This document shows, one piece after another, positions 30,710 through 40,120 of a stretch of 64,000 bases of DNA. This DNA comes from JBBIWA01 sp037439425 (GTDB lineage: Bacteria; Acidobacteriota; Blastocatellia; RBC074). The stretch spans positions 1 to 64,000 of the forward strand of contig JBBIWA010000002.1 in NCBI GenBank assembly GCA_037439425.1. Direction: 5' to 3'. Numbering within the stretch: the first letter of the stretch is position 1; each line of letters opens with the position of its first letter. A program made the translations under genes and the position numbers. Under the pieces are notes generated by a model. That model was given only the letters and a program-made list of their open reading frames with translations, was not told where the DNA came from and did no database searches.

Positions 30710-32251
30710 TCAAGGTTTATCGAACGAAATGAAGCTGCGTGAGAAATCAGGTCTCCTGCTTGGAGTGATAACCTGCAGCACTACCGGTTCTCCGGACTTG
30801 ATGCGGTCAAGCGCGCGTTGAAACTGCTCAGCGGTCGCCACCGGTTCCCGATTGATCATTTCAATCACATCATTTCGGCGCAGCCCAACATCTTCAGCGA
30901 TGCTGCCCGGTTCGACCTGGGTAACTACCACACCTCGCGCGTCATTGAGCCGGAGTTGTTTAGCTTGCTGCATTGTGAGCGTCGCCGTATGCAGCCCCAG
31001 AGTCTGGCCCTCGGCTTTCTTTTCATCAGACAGCTCTCCAGACCTCGCAGCTGCATTCGGATCTTCCCGGCGCCCCACGACCACGTTAGCAGCCATCTCT
31101 TTGCCATCGCGATAGAACTTAATTTGAACGCTGGTGCCGACCGGGATAGCCGCCACCCGGCGGATCAGGTCCAGATGATCCTTCACCCTCTCCCCACGGA
31201 TTTCGGTGATAATGTCATTGCGACGCAAGCCAGCCTTTGCGGCCGGTGAAGGTATACTCTTACTACCCACCTTGATCGTTTCACTGACGTTGCTGATGAT
31301 GGCGCCGCGCGCAGCAGGCAACCCATAGACCCTGGCAATCTGCGGTGTGACGGGCTCCGGCACGACACCGAGGAAGCCGCGCACCACCGTGCCGCTTTTG
31401 AGCAGTTGATTGTAGATCACCACCGCTTCGGAAGAAGGCAGGGCAAAGCCGATGCCATTGTAATCCCCATTGCCCGTCGCGATGGCCGTGTTAATGCCAA
31501 TGACTTCGCCGGCCAGATTGACCAGCGGGCCGCCGGAGTTGCCCCGATTTATCGCCGCATCGGTTTGCAGGAAATACTGGAAAGGGGTGCGGCTGCTGAG
31601 CACATTGGCTTCACGATCCTTCGCGCTGATGATTCCGGCCGTGACCGTCTGATCCAGGCCGAAAGGAGAGCCAATGGCCAGCACCCAATCTCCGACGCGC
31701 ACTTTATCTGAATCCCCCAGGCGCGCAGCAGGCAGCGGCGCCTTCGACTCAACTTTGATCACCGCCAGATCGGTTTCCCGGTCACTGCCGATGAGCTTGG
31801 CCATCAGTTCCGTGCCGTCATAGAGCTTGACGCGAATCCGATCTGCGCCTGTGACCACGTGATTGTTGGTGAGAATATAGCCTTGGGGATCAATAATCAC
31901 GCCCGATCCGGTGCCGCGCCGCGCGCCGCGTTCGCGCCCGAAAGGAAGCAGATCGAATGGAGACTGGCTCTCTGAAAAATCGCGCAAGGTAGATTCACCG
32001 GGCTGGCTGACCGTGTTGATGTTGACTACTGCTGGTTCGACCTTCCGCGCGATCTCAGCAAAAGTGGGTAAAAGCTCTGGCGGCAAGGCTCCATCACCGG
32101 CGCGCGCCGGGCGCTGACCAGAAAGCGCCACGCCAAGAATGACTCCGCAGGCCAGCGCGCAAGTTGTGATAGCCAGCAAGGTCGCGCAGCGTTGGCGGCG
32201 CAGATCGCTCTCCCTGGGTGAACTACACTTAGCTCGAATCTCTTCCAGCAT
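30710..32251 (-). CDS. HtrA/Deg serine protease with two PDZ domains
   Basis: This 513-aa periplasmic quality-control protease has a single N-terminal membrane segment (LLAITTCALACGVILG) and a trypsin-like domain with H131 in LTNNHVV, D161 in ETDLAVIKVE and S239 in NRGNSGGPLV. PDZ1 (about 285-380, RNDIITEIRGERV) and PDZ2 (about 420-500, RNDVIEMINREPV) follow. ATG 32251 follows AAGGAGAG. DegP/DegQ-type function is clear; which paralogue it is cannot be told. A promoter and a palindrome sit just upstream. Confidence 0.93.
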   Translation of the reverse strand: MLEEIRAKCSSPRESDLRRQRCATLLAITTCALACGVILGVALSGQRPARAGDGALPPELLPTFAEIARKVEPAVVNINTVSQPGESTLRDFSESQSPFDLLPFGRERGARRGTGSGVIIDPQGYILTNNHVVTGADRIRVKLYDGTELMAKLIGSDRETDLAVIKVESKAPLPAARLGDSDKVRVGDWVLAIGSPFGLDQTVTAGIISAKDREANVLSSRTPFQYFLQTDAAINRGNSGGPLVNLAGEVIGINTAIATGNGDYNGIGFALPSSEAVVIYNQLLKSGTVVRGFLGVVPEPVTPQIARVYGLPAARGAIISNVSETIKVGSKSIPSPAAKAGLRRNDIITEIRGERVKDHLDLIRRVAAIPVGTSVQIKFYRDGKEMAANVVVGRREDPNAAARSGELSDEKKAEGQTLGLHTATLTMQQAKQLRLNDARGVVVTQVEPGSIAEDVGLRRNDVIEMINREPVATAEQFQRALDRIKSGEPVVLQVITPSRRPDFSRSFISFDKP

Positions 32252-32280
32252 GTTTGCTCTCCTTCAAGCGAGCCTTCTGT

Positions 32281-32304
32281 TAGCACAGTGCTAGGATTAT
32301 AGCA
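32281..32304 (-). promoter_or_regulatory. Extended -10 promoter with a 13-bp palindromic operator candidate
   Basis: On the minus strand TGCTATAAT (32304-32296) is an extended -10. The predicted start (about 32289) lies inside the perfect palindrome TAGCACAGTGCTA at 32281-32293. This placement fits repressor binding over the start site of htrA. Confidence 0.55.
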
Positions 32305-32359
32305 GAATCCCTTGAGGGGGCTATTAAGTACTCACCTCGCTGGCAAGGGGGCGGTGGGG

Positions 32360-32391
32360 AAAAAGGAGGGAGAGCTGGGTCTCTCTCCCTC
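32360..32391 (-). terminator. Rho-independent terminator after the TPR gene
   Basis: A perfect 9-bp stem GAGGGAGAG/CTCTCCCTC with an 8-nt loop is followed on the minus strand by C and five T residues. It lies just past the stop of the gene ending at 32399. Confidence 0.8.
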
Positions 32392-32398
32392 GCTAAGG

Positions 32399-33619
32399 TT
32401 ATGGACGTCTCTTCCTGGTAGTGCTCTTAGTGTCAGGCTCCGACTTCGGTGGTTTCAGGTTATTGCCAACTACCAAATGCTGGATCACAGCTTTGGCTTC
32501 GGCGACACGTGAATCACTAGCCGGGGCTTTGTCCACAAACTTCTGGAGCGTGTCGGCTGACTCCTGGAACTTCTCAGCGCTGGCGTAGGCCAGGCCAAGG
32601 CGATATAGCGCTTCGATGTTATCCGGATCAGTCTGCAGGATCTCCTGATAGGCCACGATGGCCTCTTGTGCCTTCCCAGCGTCAAACAGCGTCTCAGCTG
32701 CCTTCAGCGGCCACTCCTTCTTAGCCTTAGGGTCCTCGGTCAAGGTAGCGGCTTCTCGATAATCCTTAACTGCCGCCTCAGCCATCGAAGCATCACCGAA
32801 TCGTTTGGCCAACACTCCTTCGGAATCAGCCCTGATCTTCAGGTAGCTGGCTTTGGTCTTCTTAGCTTCGGCCGCCTTGGCCGGATCGCTTAACTGTTTT
32901 TCGATCAGGTTTAAGGCTTGTGTAATCGCACTGACCGAATCAGTGAAGTCCTGCTTGGCCGGATCCCGCTGGCCAGCGTTGAGCTGCGTGGCGCCGCGGT
33001 TATAGAGTGCGAGCGCCAGATTAGCGTGGATGACTTGTTGCTCAGGATCCAGCTGGGCAGCTTCTTTGAAGGCCGCAATCGCGCCAGTGTAATCTTTATT
33101 GTTAGCCAACTGCAGGCCTTCCTCAAAGCGTTTCTTCATGGCCTCGAAATCTGCTTTCTGCTTTTCGATCTCCTGGCGTTTCTTCTCATACTCTTCCTGC
33201 TGCTTCTTGATCTCAGCTTCGCTCATCGGCCTCTGCGGGGCTGCTGTCTGCGCCCGTTTGACCTCCTCTATCGTGAGCCGCCGCCCATCGCCTGGACCCA
33301 GTTCAATCTTCATCAGTTCACCCGTGGGGCGGACCCCAGTGGCGTAGTAAGGAGCGCACCCTGGAGCTGAGACCAGAATGGTGTATCTGCCGACGTAGGG
33401 CACACCAGCGTGCAAGAATTCGCCTTTCTTATTGGTCTTGAGCGGGCCATAGTTGCCTTTGATGTCTTCGCGGATGATATCAACCACCGCTCCCTCGATC
33501 GGCTCACCGCTACCCTGCTTCTTCACGACACCTTCGATGCGGCCCACCTGAGCCGAGGCGCTCGCCACGGCCAGCAGCGTAACGGCCGCCAGAGCTATAA
33601 GCACATATTTGACTCGCAT
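32399..33619 (-). CDS. Secreted TPR protein with carboxypeptidase-regulatory-like domain
   Basis: ATG 33619 (MRVKYVLIALAAVTLLAVAS) follows GGAGGAGA. The 406-aa protein has a signal peptide and a CarboxypepD_reg-like domain (GRIEGVVKKQGSGEPIEGAVVD...). A K/E/Q-rich coiled coil (KKQQEEYEKKRQEIEKQKAD) and about five TPRs follow (YTGAIAAFKEAAQLDPE, AQEAIVAYQEILQTDPDN). It ends in a basic Thr/Lys tail. It is probably a periplasmic scaffold. The gene is followed by a terminator, so it is a separate unit from htrA. Confidence 0.8.
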   Translation of the reverse strand: MRVKYVLIALAAVTLLAVASASAQVGRIEGVVKKQGSGEPIEGAVVDIIREDIKGNYGPLKTNKKGEFLHAGVPYVGRYTILVSAPGCAPYYATGVRPTGELMKIELGPGDGRRLTIEEVKRAQTAAPQRPMSEAEIKKQQEEYEKKRQEIEKQKADFEAMKKRFEEGLQLANNKDYTGAIAAFKEAAQLDPEQQVIHANLALALYNRGATQLNAGQRDPAKQDFTDSVSAITQALNLIEKQLSDPAKAAEAKKTKASYLKIRADSEGVLAKRFGDASMAEAAVKDYREAATLTEDPKAKKEWPLKAAETLFDAGKAQEAIVAYQEILQTDPDNIEALYRLGLAYASAEKFQESADTLQKFVDKAPASDSRVAEAKAVIQHLVVGNNLKPPKSEPDTKSTTRKRRP

Positions 33620-33843
33620 AATCTCCTCCCATCTGGTGCTGAAGCCTCTCAAATTGCCTCAAGCTATTGTCATTGATGCCTGCGCAGCCTGGCGGCGACC
33701 TTCATCTTGGAAGTTGCCGGCCCGCAGCAGATAAAGGCGCGCAGCAAATTGCATTGACAGTAGCTCAGTTCAATTTGCTCGTCTCTCGATAACTCAGAGA
33801 TAAAGTAATATCAAACCACTCCAAATTCTACTCTAGCGCTGAA

Positions 33844-34512
33844 TCAGATTTCAATCTCGTAAGGGATCGGGTCTTGCGCTCCAGCTTGACGAAAACCGCG
33901 CAGCCGCAACGCGCAACTGTCGCAACGGCCACAGGCTAGCTCTTCGTTTTGGTAGCACGACCAGGTCAAATGCAATGGTGCACCCAATTCCAGACCACGC
34001 TTGACGATCTCGCTTTTGCGCAGATGAATGATCGGCGTGATGATTTCAATCTGGGTCTCAGGCTTAGTCCCAAGTGCGATCACTCGGTTGAAAGCTTCAT
34101 AGTATTCCGGCCTGCAGTCGGGATAGCCGGAGCTGTCTTCTGCCACTGCACCGATGTAGATGCGCCGCGCGCCGATCACCTCACCCCAACTGGTCGCAAT
34201 CGAGAGCAGATGCGCATTGCGAAAAGGCACGTAAGAAGTCGGAATCTCCTTCGACTCCAGATTCGCCGGGCTGACCTCGATGCTGCGATCCACGAGCGAT
34301 GAGCCGCCAATCTGCGCCAGATGCGCAATACTGGCCGTCATGCGCCACTTGACCTGGTAAAAATCGGCGATCTCATTGAAGGCTCTCAGCTCGCGTCTTT
34401 CCGTGCGTTGGCCGTAGCTGACATGCAGCATCGCCAGCTCGCACTCCTGCGCAGCGATGGCAGTCGTCACGCAACTGTCCATACCGCCGCTAGCTAAAAC
34501 GACTGCTAACAT
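33844..34512 (-). CDS. queC: 7-cyano-7-deazaguanine synthase
   Basis: The 222-aa enzyme converts 7-carboxy-7-deazaguanine to preQ0 with ATP and ammonia in queuosine synthesis. ATG 34512 gives MLAVVLASGGMDSC with the PP-loop SGGMDS. The family-specific TSYVPFRNAHLLSIA and the C-terminal zinc site (CYQNEELACGRCDSC) are intact. It is the second gene of a queE-queC operon. Confidence 0.95.
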   Translation of the reverse strand: MLAVVLASGGMDSCVTTAIAAQECELAMLHVSYGQRTERRELRAFNEIADFYQVKWRMTASIAHLAQIGGSSLVDRSIEVSPANLESKEIPTSYVPFRNAHLLSIATSWGEVIGARRIYIGAVAEDSSGYPDCRPEYYEAFNRVIALGTKPETQIEIITPIIHLRKSEIVKRGLELGAPLHLTWSCYQNEELACGRCDSCALRLRGFRQAGAQDPIPYEIEI

Positions 34513-34577
34513 AGTTCGGTTACGAATTGCGGAGAGCGGATTCTTCAATCAAGCTTCCGCCCTCGGCGATCTACAAG

Positions 34578-35219
34578 CTAAACTCCTCTCGCTTCCGCAC
34601 CCCAGATCAGCTTATGCATCTGCAATTGCATTCGTGCGTGTACACCAGATTCCAAAACCCACCTGGCCAGCTCCGCCCACTTGACCGTGCCCCAGACGGG
34701 CGAAAAGAGCACCGCCGGAGTGCGCCTGTCGAGATGATACTTTTTGATCACCGCAAGCGCATAATCGAAATCGGCGCGATCCTTGACTACGAACTTGACT
34801 TCATCTTTCGGCCCCAGCCGCTGCAGGTTCGGCCAGTAGTTGCGCTCTGCTTCGCCGCTGCCGGGGCATTTCACGTCCAAGATTTTGATCGCGCGGTGAT
34901 CAAGCACGCTGGCGTCAAGGCTGCCACCCGTTTCAACCAGCACCGTGTAGCCTTCGTCACAGAGCCGCCGCGCCAGCTCGCAGCATTCGCGCTTCTGCAC
35001 CAGCGGCTCGCCGCCGGTAATCTCGACGAGTTGGCAACCTATCTTGCGCACGCGCTCCATCACTTCGTCCACGCTCATCTCGACGCCGCCAGTGAAGGTG
35101 TATTCGCTGTCGCACCAGACGCAGCGAAGATTGCACCAGGTCAGCCGCACGAACGCGCACGGCAATCCGGCATAAGATGATTCGCCTTGAATGGAGTAGA
35201 AGATCTCAGTAATCCGCAT
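34578..35219 (-). CDS. queE: 7-carboxy-7-deazaguanine synthase (radical SAM)
   Basis: The 213-aa enzyme makes 7-carboxy-7-deazaguanine from 6-carboxytetrahydropterin. The radical SAM triad is CNLRCVWCD, followed by VEITGGEPLVQ and the C-terminal MQLQMHKLIWG typical of QueE. queC follows after 65 bp. queD and folE are not in this window. Confidence 0.95.
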   Translation of the reverse strand: MRITEIFYSIQGESSYAGLPCAFVRLTWCNLRCVWCDSEYTFTGGVEMSVDEVMERVRKIGCQLVEITGGEPLVQKRECCELARRLCDEGYTVLVETGGSLDASVLDHRAIKILDVKCPGSGEAERNYWPNLQRLGPKDEVKFVVKDRADFDYALAVIKKYHLDRRTPAVLFSPVWGTVKWAELARWVLESGVHARMQLQMHKLIWGAEARGV

Positions 35220-35382
35220 GCCAGTTGTTTGGTGGCAGCGCGCAGATAACCTTGCTCTCTGTGCTGCCGCTGAAGCTTTATCTTGAGCGATGCTCGCACC
35301 AGATGCAAGCGCCAGGACGGCGTAACGCTATTGTCCTCAGCTTTGCGGGCGTGGTAAGTTGAGCACACCTCAGAGGTGAGTT

Positions 35383-36084
35383 ATGAGTGTAGGCCAACGC
35401 GATTTAGCAGTCGAGCTTCAGTACCCTGAATCGGATGGTAAGCCACTGGCTGAAACCGACATCCATCGCCAATTGATAATCGACCTGATTTTTGCCTTAG
35501 AGAACTTCTTCCGCAATGCCCCTGATGTTTACGTGTCAGGCAATCTGTTGCTTTACTACGAAGAAGGTAATCCAAAGAAAAACCTATCTCCTGATGTCTT
35601 CGTCGCGCGCGGGGTCGGCAAAAGCCCTCGCCGCGTTTACAAGTTGTGGGAAGAAGGTCATCCTCCTGAAGTGGTGATTGAGGTCTCGTCGAGAGCAACC
35701 TGGGGCGAAGACCTGCAAAAAAAGTGGATGTTGTACGCGCAAATGGGGGTCAAAGAATACTTCATCTTCGACCCGGAATATGACTATCTGGCCACGCCGT
35801 TGCTCGCCTACCGGTTAGAAGAAGGTCAATTCGTTCCGCTGGAAGTGAAGGATGGGCGCGTGCGCAGCCAGGTCCTGGGATTGGAGTTAGTTGATACGGG
35901 AGAGACGCTGCGGCTGTTGGAGCCACAAACCGGGCAATTCCTGCTGACCCCAAGGGAGGTCGAGCAAGCGCGCCAGCAAGCGGAAGCCGAAGTCGCCCGG
36001 TTGCGGGAAGAGCTGGAACGGCTCCAACAACGCACTTCATCTATCACTGAGCAGACAGTAACTGAAATCAACCGCGATGGATGA
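35383..36084 (+). CDS. Uma2-family (DUF820) PD-(D/E)xK nuclease-like protein
   Basis: The 233-aa protein has the Uma2 core: NLSPDVFVARG, EVVIEVSSRATWGEDLQKKWMLYAQMGVKEYFIFDPE. D and E of the PD-ExK site and the K in QKK are present. The last 50 residues form a heptad-rich coil (REVEQARQQAEAEVARLREELERL), common in this family. The family is abundant in Acidobacteriota and cyanobacteria; targets are not known. Confidence 0.85.
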   Translation: MSVGQRDLAVELQYPESDGKPLAETDIHRQLIIDLIFALENFFRNAPDVYVSGNLLLYYEEGNPKKNLSPDVFVARGVGKSPRRVYKLWEEGHPPEVVIEVSSRATWGEDLQKKWMLYAQMGVKEYFIFDPEYDYLATPLLAYRLEEGQFVPLEVKDGRVRSQVLGLELVDTGETLRLLEPQTGQFLLTPREVEQARQQAEAEVARLREELERLQQRTSSITEQTVTEINRDG

Positions 36085-36125
36085 TGAACCGCTCGCTTCA
36101 TCATCCATCGCTCATAGAGTCAGTC

Positions 36126-36734
36126 TTAGAAGAGCTTCTCGCCGGGCGGGGTGACACCCTTCAGACGAAGATAGATCGTCGTCTGGCCGCGATGGTGAGT
36201 CTGGTGCTCGAAAGCAGCCTGGAAGAGAATGTAAAGCGGACGATTCATCTGTTGGATAGGAACCCGCGTATCCAGCTGCGCCTCATCCATCGCCTTGATC
36301 CCGTTGATCATGAAATCATAGCTCTCCATCACTACTTTGGTCACTGCCGCCTTGGTTTTGAATTCATCCATCTTTTCCAGAGCCTTCCCCTGGTAAGGAT
36401 TTGTCCGTCCGGTGAGGCGCGCGCCGAGGTTGAAGTTAGTACTGGCGAGATGGAGCATCTGCTCAGCGAAACTGCGAATTTCAGGGGTTGGCTTAAAGCT
36501 ATAGCCATCCTCTGGCATGGCATCGAGGTACTCTTTGGTGTAGTCCCTGGCGCGCGTCCACTCTCGCACCAGGCTTTCAATCCGGGTCTTGGGGTACTCT
36601 TTGATTTCAGGTTTGGGAGCTTCAGCCCTTCTCTCTCCTGCTGCTTGTTGGGCAAAACAGACGAGCGCGAAAGCCAGGCTTAATGCAAAAGCGCTCGCCA
36701 GGTAGCGTAAACTGCGCAACTTCTGCTTGATCAT
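36126..36734 (-). CDS. Secreted DinB-family four-helix protein
   Basis: The 202-aa protein has a signal peptide (SAFALSLAFALVCFAQQ) and a DinB/YfiT-like helical bundle. Metal-binding histidines are in MLHLAST and EHQTHHRGQTTIYLRL. The family covers metal-dependent thiol transferases; the substrate is unknown. The export signal distinguishes it from the usual cytosolic members. Confidence 0.8.
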   Translation of the reverse strand: MIKQKLRSLRYLASAFALSLAFALVCFAQQAAGERRAEAPKPEIKEYPKTRIESLVREWTRARDYTKEYLDAMPEDGYSFKPTPEIRSFAEQMLHLASTNFNLGARLTGRTNPYQGKALEKMDEFKTKAAVTKVVMESYDFMINGIKAMDEAQLDTRVPIQQMNRPLYILFQAAFEHQTHHRGQTTIYLRLKGVTPPGEKLF

Positions 36735-36792
36735 AAAGTCTCCTTTCGGATGGCCGTTATGGGATTGAATGTCAGCTTAATCCGTCTTGTGT

Positions 36793-36904
36793 AGAGTCAT
36801 CTTACAACGCCGCAACACATCTTGCTATACTTCAAAAATGATGGCCAGCCACAACAAAACAACCTGAGAGTCATCTTACAACGCCGCAACACATCTTGCT
36901 ATAC
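36793..36904. repeat. Direct repeat pair, 38 bp, with a 36-bp insert
   Basis: The perfect 38-bp copies are 36793-36830 and 36867-36904 (74 bp apart). Neighbouring bases differ on both sides, so the duplication is exact. The insert (36831-36866) is unrelated and A-rich. Confidence 0.9.
36802..36831 (+). promoter_or_regulatory. Sigma70-like promoter, upstream copy
   Basis: TTACAA and TATACT are separated by 18 bp. It is inside the first repeat copy. Confidence 0.55.
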
Positions 36905-36905
36905 G
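36876..36905 (+). promoter_or_regulatory. Sigma70-like promoter, downstream copy
   Basis: TTACAA and TATACG are separated by 18 bp, duplicated with the repeat. The last -10 base lies outside the repeat and differs from the first copy. Confidence 0.5.
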
Positions 36906-37090
36906 GCATTTGATCTCATCAAGTTTCGGAGATGTGGTCCTGAAATAACTTGCCCTTCCAGACGCCAGACCGGCTGGAATTGCTTTACGCGATTCAGGTT
37001 GCTCAGTTATTCATCCTTACTCATCCTCATGATAAACTCCCAGTCCTGGAACCTGGAGTTCCATTCTCACAAACCGGCAGCGAGTCAGCA

Positions 37091-39058
37091 ATGGAAGAGA
37101 TTTTTGGTCCCCAGGGATTGATTGCCCGCTACCACCCAGATTATGAGTACCGCCCTGGCCAGGTAGCCATGGCCAAAGCGGTCGCTAAAGCATTGGAGCA
37201 GCGCCATCACCTGTTGGTCGAAGCAGGCACTGGAACAGGCAAGACGCTCGCTTACTTGGTTCCCGCTGTCGCGACTGGCCGCCGGGTGATTATCTCCACG
37301 GGCACGAAAAATCTACAAGAACAGCTCTTCTACAAAGACGTGCCGTTCCTTCAATCCATCCTGCCGCGTAAATTCCGCGCGACTTATCTCAAGGGGCGGT
37401 CTAACTATGTATGTCTGCATCGTCTCAAGAGAGCCGAAACCGCGCCAGTGCTCGAAGGGCTGGAAGAGATGGATTACTTCGATCTGGTGCGCCGCTGGGC
37501 TTATGAAAGCCCGACTGGAGACCGGGCTGAGTTGAGCGAAATGCCTGAGAACGTCTCCTTCTGGCGGCATATTGATGCGCGCTCGGATATCTGCATCGGC
37601 TCCAAATGCCCGAGCTTCGATCAGTGTTTCATCACGCGCGCCCGGCAAGCGGCTTTGGAAGCTGACATCGTGATTGTCAATCATCATCTCTTCTTTGCCG
37701 ATCTGGCATTGCGCGGCAAGGAGTGGGGACAGGTGCTGCCCGATTACACGGCTGTTATTTTCGATGAGGCGCACCTGATCGAAGACATCGCTACGCCATA
37801 TTTCGGCGCCACCGTTTCGAGTTATCAGATTGAAGACCTGATCGGTGATCTCTCGCGTCTGATGATCACCGAGGTGGAGGCAGCGCGCGAAATTACCAAA
37901 GCCTCTGCTCGGGTGGCTCGCTTCGCTGATCAGTTCTGGTTGAGCTTTACCGGGCAAGACCCGCGCTCCTCCATCACTACGCTTGATGGTGAAGGGCGCT
38001 TCGTGCTGCGGCGGCAGATGTTTGTCCGCGCGCTGCGCAACGGTAAGTACGAACCGACGGCAGCAGGCGAACGGTTCGTTGCGCTTAAAACGGCGCTGGA
38101 TCGCTTGCTTGGCGCGTTGCAAGTAGTCAAAGAGCCGCCGCCGGAGATGGAAGCGATTTTGCGCCGGGTCGAGCAACTCCGCTTCGATCTGGAATTCATC
38201 GTGCTGGGCGACGATGAAGATTTCGTTTACTGGTGTGAGCGGCGCGGGCGAGGGTTGTTTCTGCACGCCACCCCGATTGATGCTTCGGGCATTCTCAACG
38301 ACCGCCTCTTCAGTCAGGTGGGCACCGCTGTGTTGACCTCAGCGACGCTGGCCAGCGCTGGCTCCTTTAACTTCATCAAAGCGCGGCTGGGCGTTGGGGA
38401 AGCGGCGGAGCTGATCGCCGAGTCCAATTTCGATTACGAGCGACAGGCGATTCTTTACCTGCCGCCGCGCATGCCTGACCCACGCGATCCGGCCTTTACC
38501 GAGGCCGCAGCCGCAGAGATCATCAAGTTGCTCTTGGCCAGCCAGGGACGCGCTTTCGTGCTTTCGACCAGCTACGGGCAGATGCAAGCGCTCAGGCAAT
38601 TGGTAGAGCCGGAGATCGATTTCCCAGTGCTGATGCAGGGGGAAGGCTCGCGCACGGGCTTGCTGGAGAAATTCCGCGCCACACCTCACGCAGTGCTCTT
38701 TGCCACTGCGAGCTTCTGGCAAGGCGTAGATGTGCGCGGCGAGGCGCTCTCGTGCGTGATCATTGATAAGCTCCCCTTCGCCGTCCCCTCAGATCCAATC
38801 ATTGCGGCGCGCCAGCGCTACATTGACAACAATGGTGGAAGCAGTTTCACCGACTACTCTGTGCCTTCAGCGATCATCACGCTGAAGCAAGGGCTGGGCC
38901 GCTTGATTCGCAGCACGACTGATCGAGGAGTGCTTTCGATTCTCGATCCCAGGATTCTCACCAAAGGTTACGGGCAACTCTTTTTGCGCAGCCTGCCACC
39001 GTGCCGCATTACCCGGCAGATTGAGGAGGTGGAGAGATTTTTCGGCGGCGCGTGGTAG
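37091..39058 (+). CDS. DinG-family ATP-dependent DNA helicase
   Basis: The 655-aa protein (from ATG 37091, MEEIFGPQGLIARYHP) is an XPD/DinG superfamily 2 helicase. Walker A is VEAGTGTGKTLAYL. The iron-sulphur cluster cysteines are seen in SNYVCLHRL and SDICIGSKCPSFDQC. The DEAH box is VIFDEAHLIEDIA. The C-terminal motifs are VLTSATLAS, VLFATASFWQGVDVRGE and LGRLIRSTTDRG. It probably acts in DNA damage or replication-fork repair. Confidence 0.9.
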   Translation: MEEIFGPQGLIARYHPDYEYRPGQVAMAKAVAKALEQRHHLLVEAGTGTGKTLAYLVPAVATGRRVIISTGTKNLQEQLFYKDVPFLQSILPRKFRATYLKGRSNYVCLHRLKRAETAPVLEGLEEMDYFDLVRRWAYESPTGDRAELSEMPENVSFWRHIDARSDICIGSKCPSFDQCFITRARQAALEADIVIVNHHLFFADLALRGKEWGQVLPDYTAVIFDEAHLIEDIATPYFGATVSSYQIEDLIGDLSRLMITEVEAAREITKASARVARFADQFWLSFTGQDPRSSITTLDGEGRFVLRRQMFVRALRNGKYEPTAAGERFVALKTALDRLLGALQVVKEPPPEMEAILRRVEQLRFDLEFIVLGDDEDFVYWCERRGRGLFLHATPIDASGILNDRLFSQVGTAVLTSATLASAGSFNFIKARLGVGEAAELIAESNFDYERQAILYLPPRMPDPRDPAFTEAAAAEIIKLLLASQGRAFVLSTSYGQMQALRQLVEPEIDFPVLMQGEGSRTGLLEKFRATPHAVLFATASFWQGVDVRGEALSCVIIDKLPFAVPSDPIIAARQRYIDNNGGSSFTDYSVPSAIITLKQGLGRLIRSTTDRGVLSILDPRILTKGYGQLFLRSLPPCRITRQIEEVERFFGGAW

Positions 39059-39116
39059 GGGGAACTACATTGCGGCGTTGCTGAGGCCAGCAGGCTCTGC
39101 GGCTTCTGGTGGCAGC

Positions 39117-40067
39117 TCACTCAAATCCGATCACTGTGGCCCCAACCTGCCGCCGCCGTTCCGGCTTCCGGACGGTGCCGCGCTTCTTCTCACGTAAGCG
39201 ATTGTCGGCCAGGAGGAAGAGAGACCGGGCTTCTTCTGCGTCTTCAGGAAATGAAGCGATGCCCCAGTGCAGGCATACGTCTTGCGGCAATTTGAATTCC
39301 TGGCAATAGCGGGCTGCGCTTTCCCCAATGCGATTGAAGACGACGGAAGCAGCAGTGAAATCGGTCTCCGGCAAGATGGCGACAAATTCATCGCCGCCGT
39401 AACGGAAAGCGCGGTCAGCCTGACGAAGGCCACGGCGGAGCAGAGCAGCGATATCTTCCACGAGACGATCCCCGCTCTGGCGGCCCAACTTCTCGTTCAC
39501 ACTGCGTAAGTGAGTGATGTCCAGAATGCCGAGCGAGCAGCTACGACGGTAGCGCGCTGCGCGCTCAACCTCGATAGCCAGTTGCTGGTTGAAGGCAGCG
39601 CGCTCGGCCGCACGGCTGCGTTCCTGAGCCGCTTGCGCCTCGAAGAGCCGGTCGGCGATGCTCAGCTGCGTCAGCAGATCGTCGAAGGCGTAATTGAGAG
39701 CGATCTGCCATTTCAGGGCCTGTTCGGCTGAGACCGATTGAAACTCTCCAGCCAGCGCTGACCAGAGAGCGGTGCGCAGCAGTTGCCATTCGCGCGCGAT
39801 CATGTCCGGAGTCGCCCCCACTTTGCGGCGACCAATGGCGTGCGCCCGCACCGCTGGCATCAAGGGCGATTGCGGCCACCAGCGCGACTGGTCCTGGCTA
39901 AGGAGTTCATCTGCTCGAGCGGCCAGTTCAGCCAGCGTTTGAGGCACCACCTGACTGAAAGCTACCGGGTCGCTGCCGCTTTCGCCCGCGCGGCTAAGCC
40001 ACTGTTGCCAATGAGCGAGAATCTCTTCAGTTCGGCTCTCAATCATCTTAGTCAGAGAATGCATCAC
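39117..40067 (-). CDS. Diguanylate cyclase (GGDEF) with helical sensor domain
   Basis: The 316-aa protein has an N-terminal helical domain (residues about 1-150) resembling RsbRD-type sensors (EEILAHWQQWLSRAGE). A coil (AAQERSRAAERAAFNQQLAIE) leads to a GGDEF domain. The active-site motif YGGDEF is intact, and an allosteric I-site RQAD sits five residues before it, so product-inhibited c-di-GMP synthesis is expected. It has no transmembrane segment. It converges with the helicase gene. Confidence 0.9.
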   Translation of the reverse strand: MMHSLTKMIESRTEEILAHWQQWLSRAGESGSDPVAFSQVVPQTLAELAARADELLSQDQSRWWPQSPLMPAVRAHAIGRRKVGATPDMIAREWQLLRTALWSALAGEFQSVSAEQALKWQIALNYAFDDLLTQLSIADRLFEAQAAQERSRAAERAAFNQQLAIEVERAARYRRSCSLGILDITHLRSVNEKLGRQSGDRLVEDIAALLRRGLRQADRAFRYGGDEFVAILPETDFTAASVVFNRIGESAARYCQEFKLPQDVCLHWGIASFPEDAEEARSLFLLADNRLREKKRGTVRKPERRRQVGATVIGFE

Positions 40068-40120
40068 GACCCCCTTGGCGAATTATTGACAGAAACAGCT
40101 CTCGCTGCTGACCAGTGGGC

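Larger units (their letters stand above)
36735..37090. other. Intergenic with a duplicated promoter
   Basis: A 38-bp direct repeat pair lies here, and each copy carries a promoter reading toward the helicase gene. The in-frame TTG at 36950 could extend the helicase N-terminus by 47 codons, but that stretch is not family-like. Confidence 0.55.
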
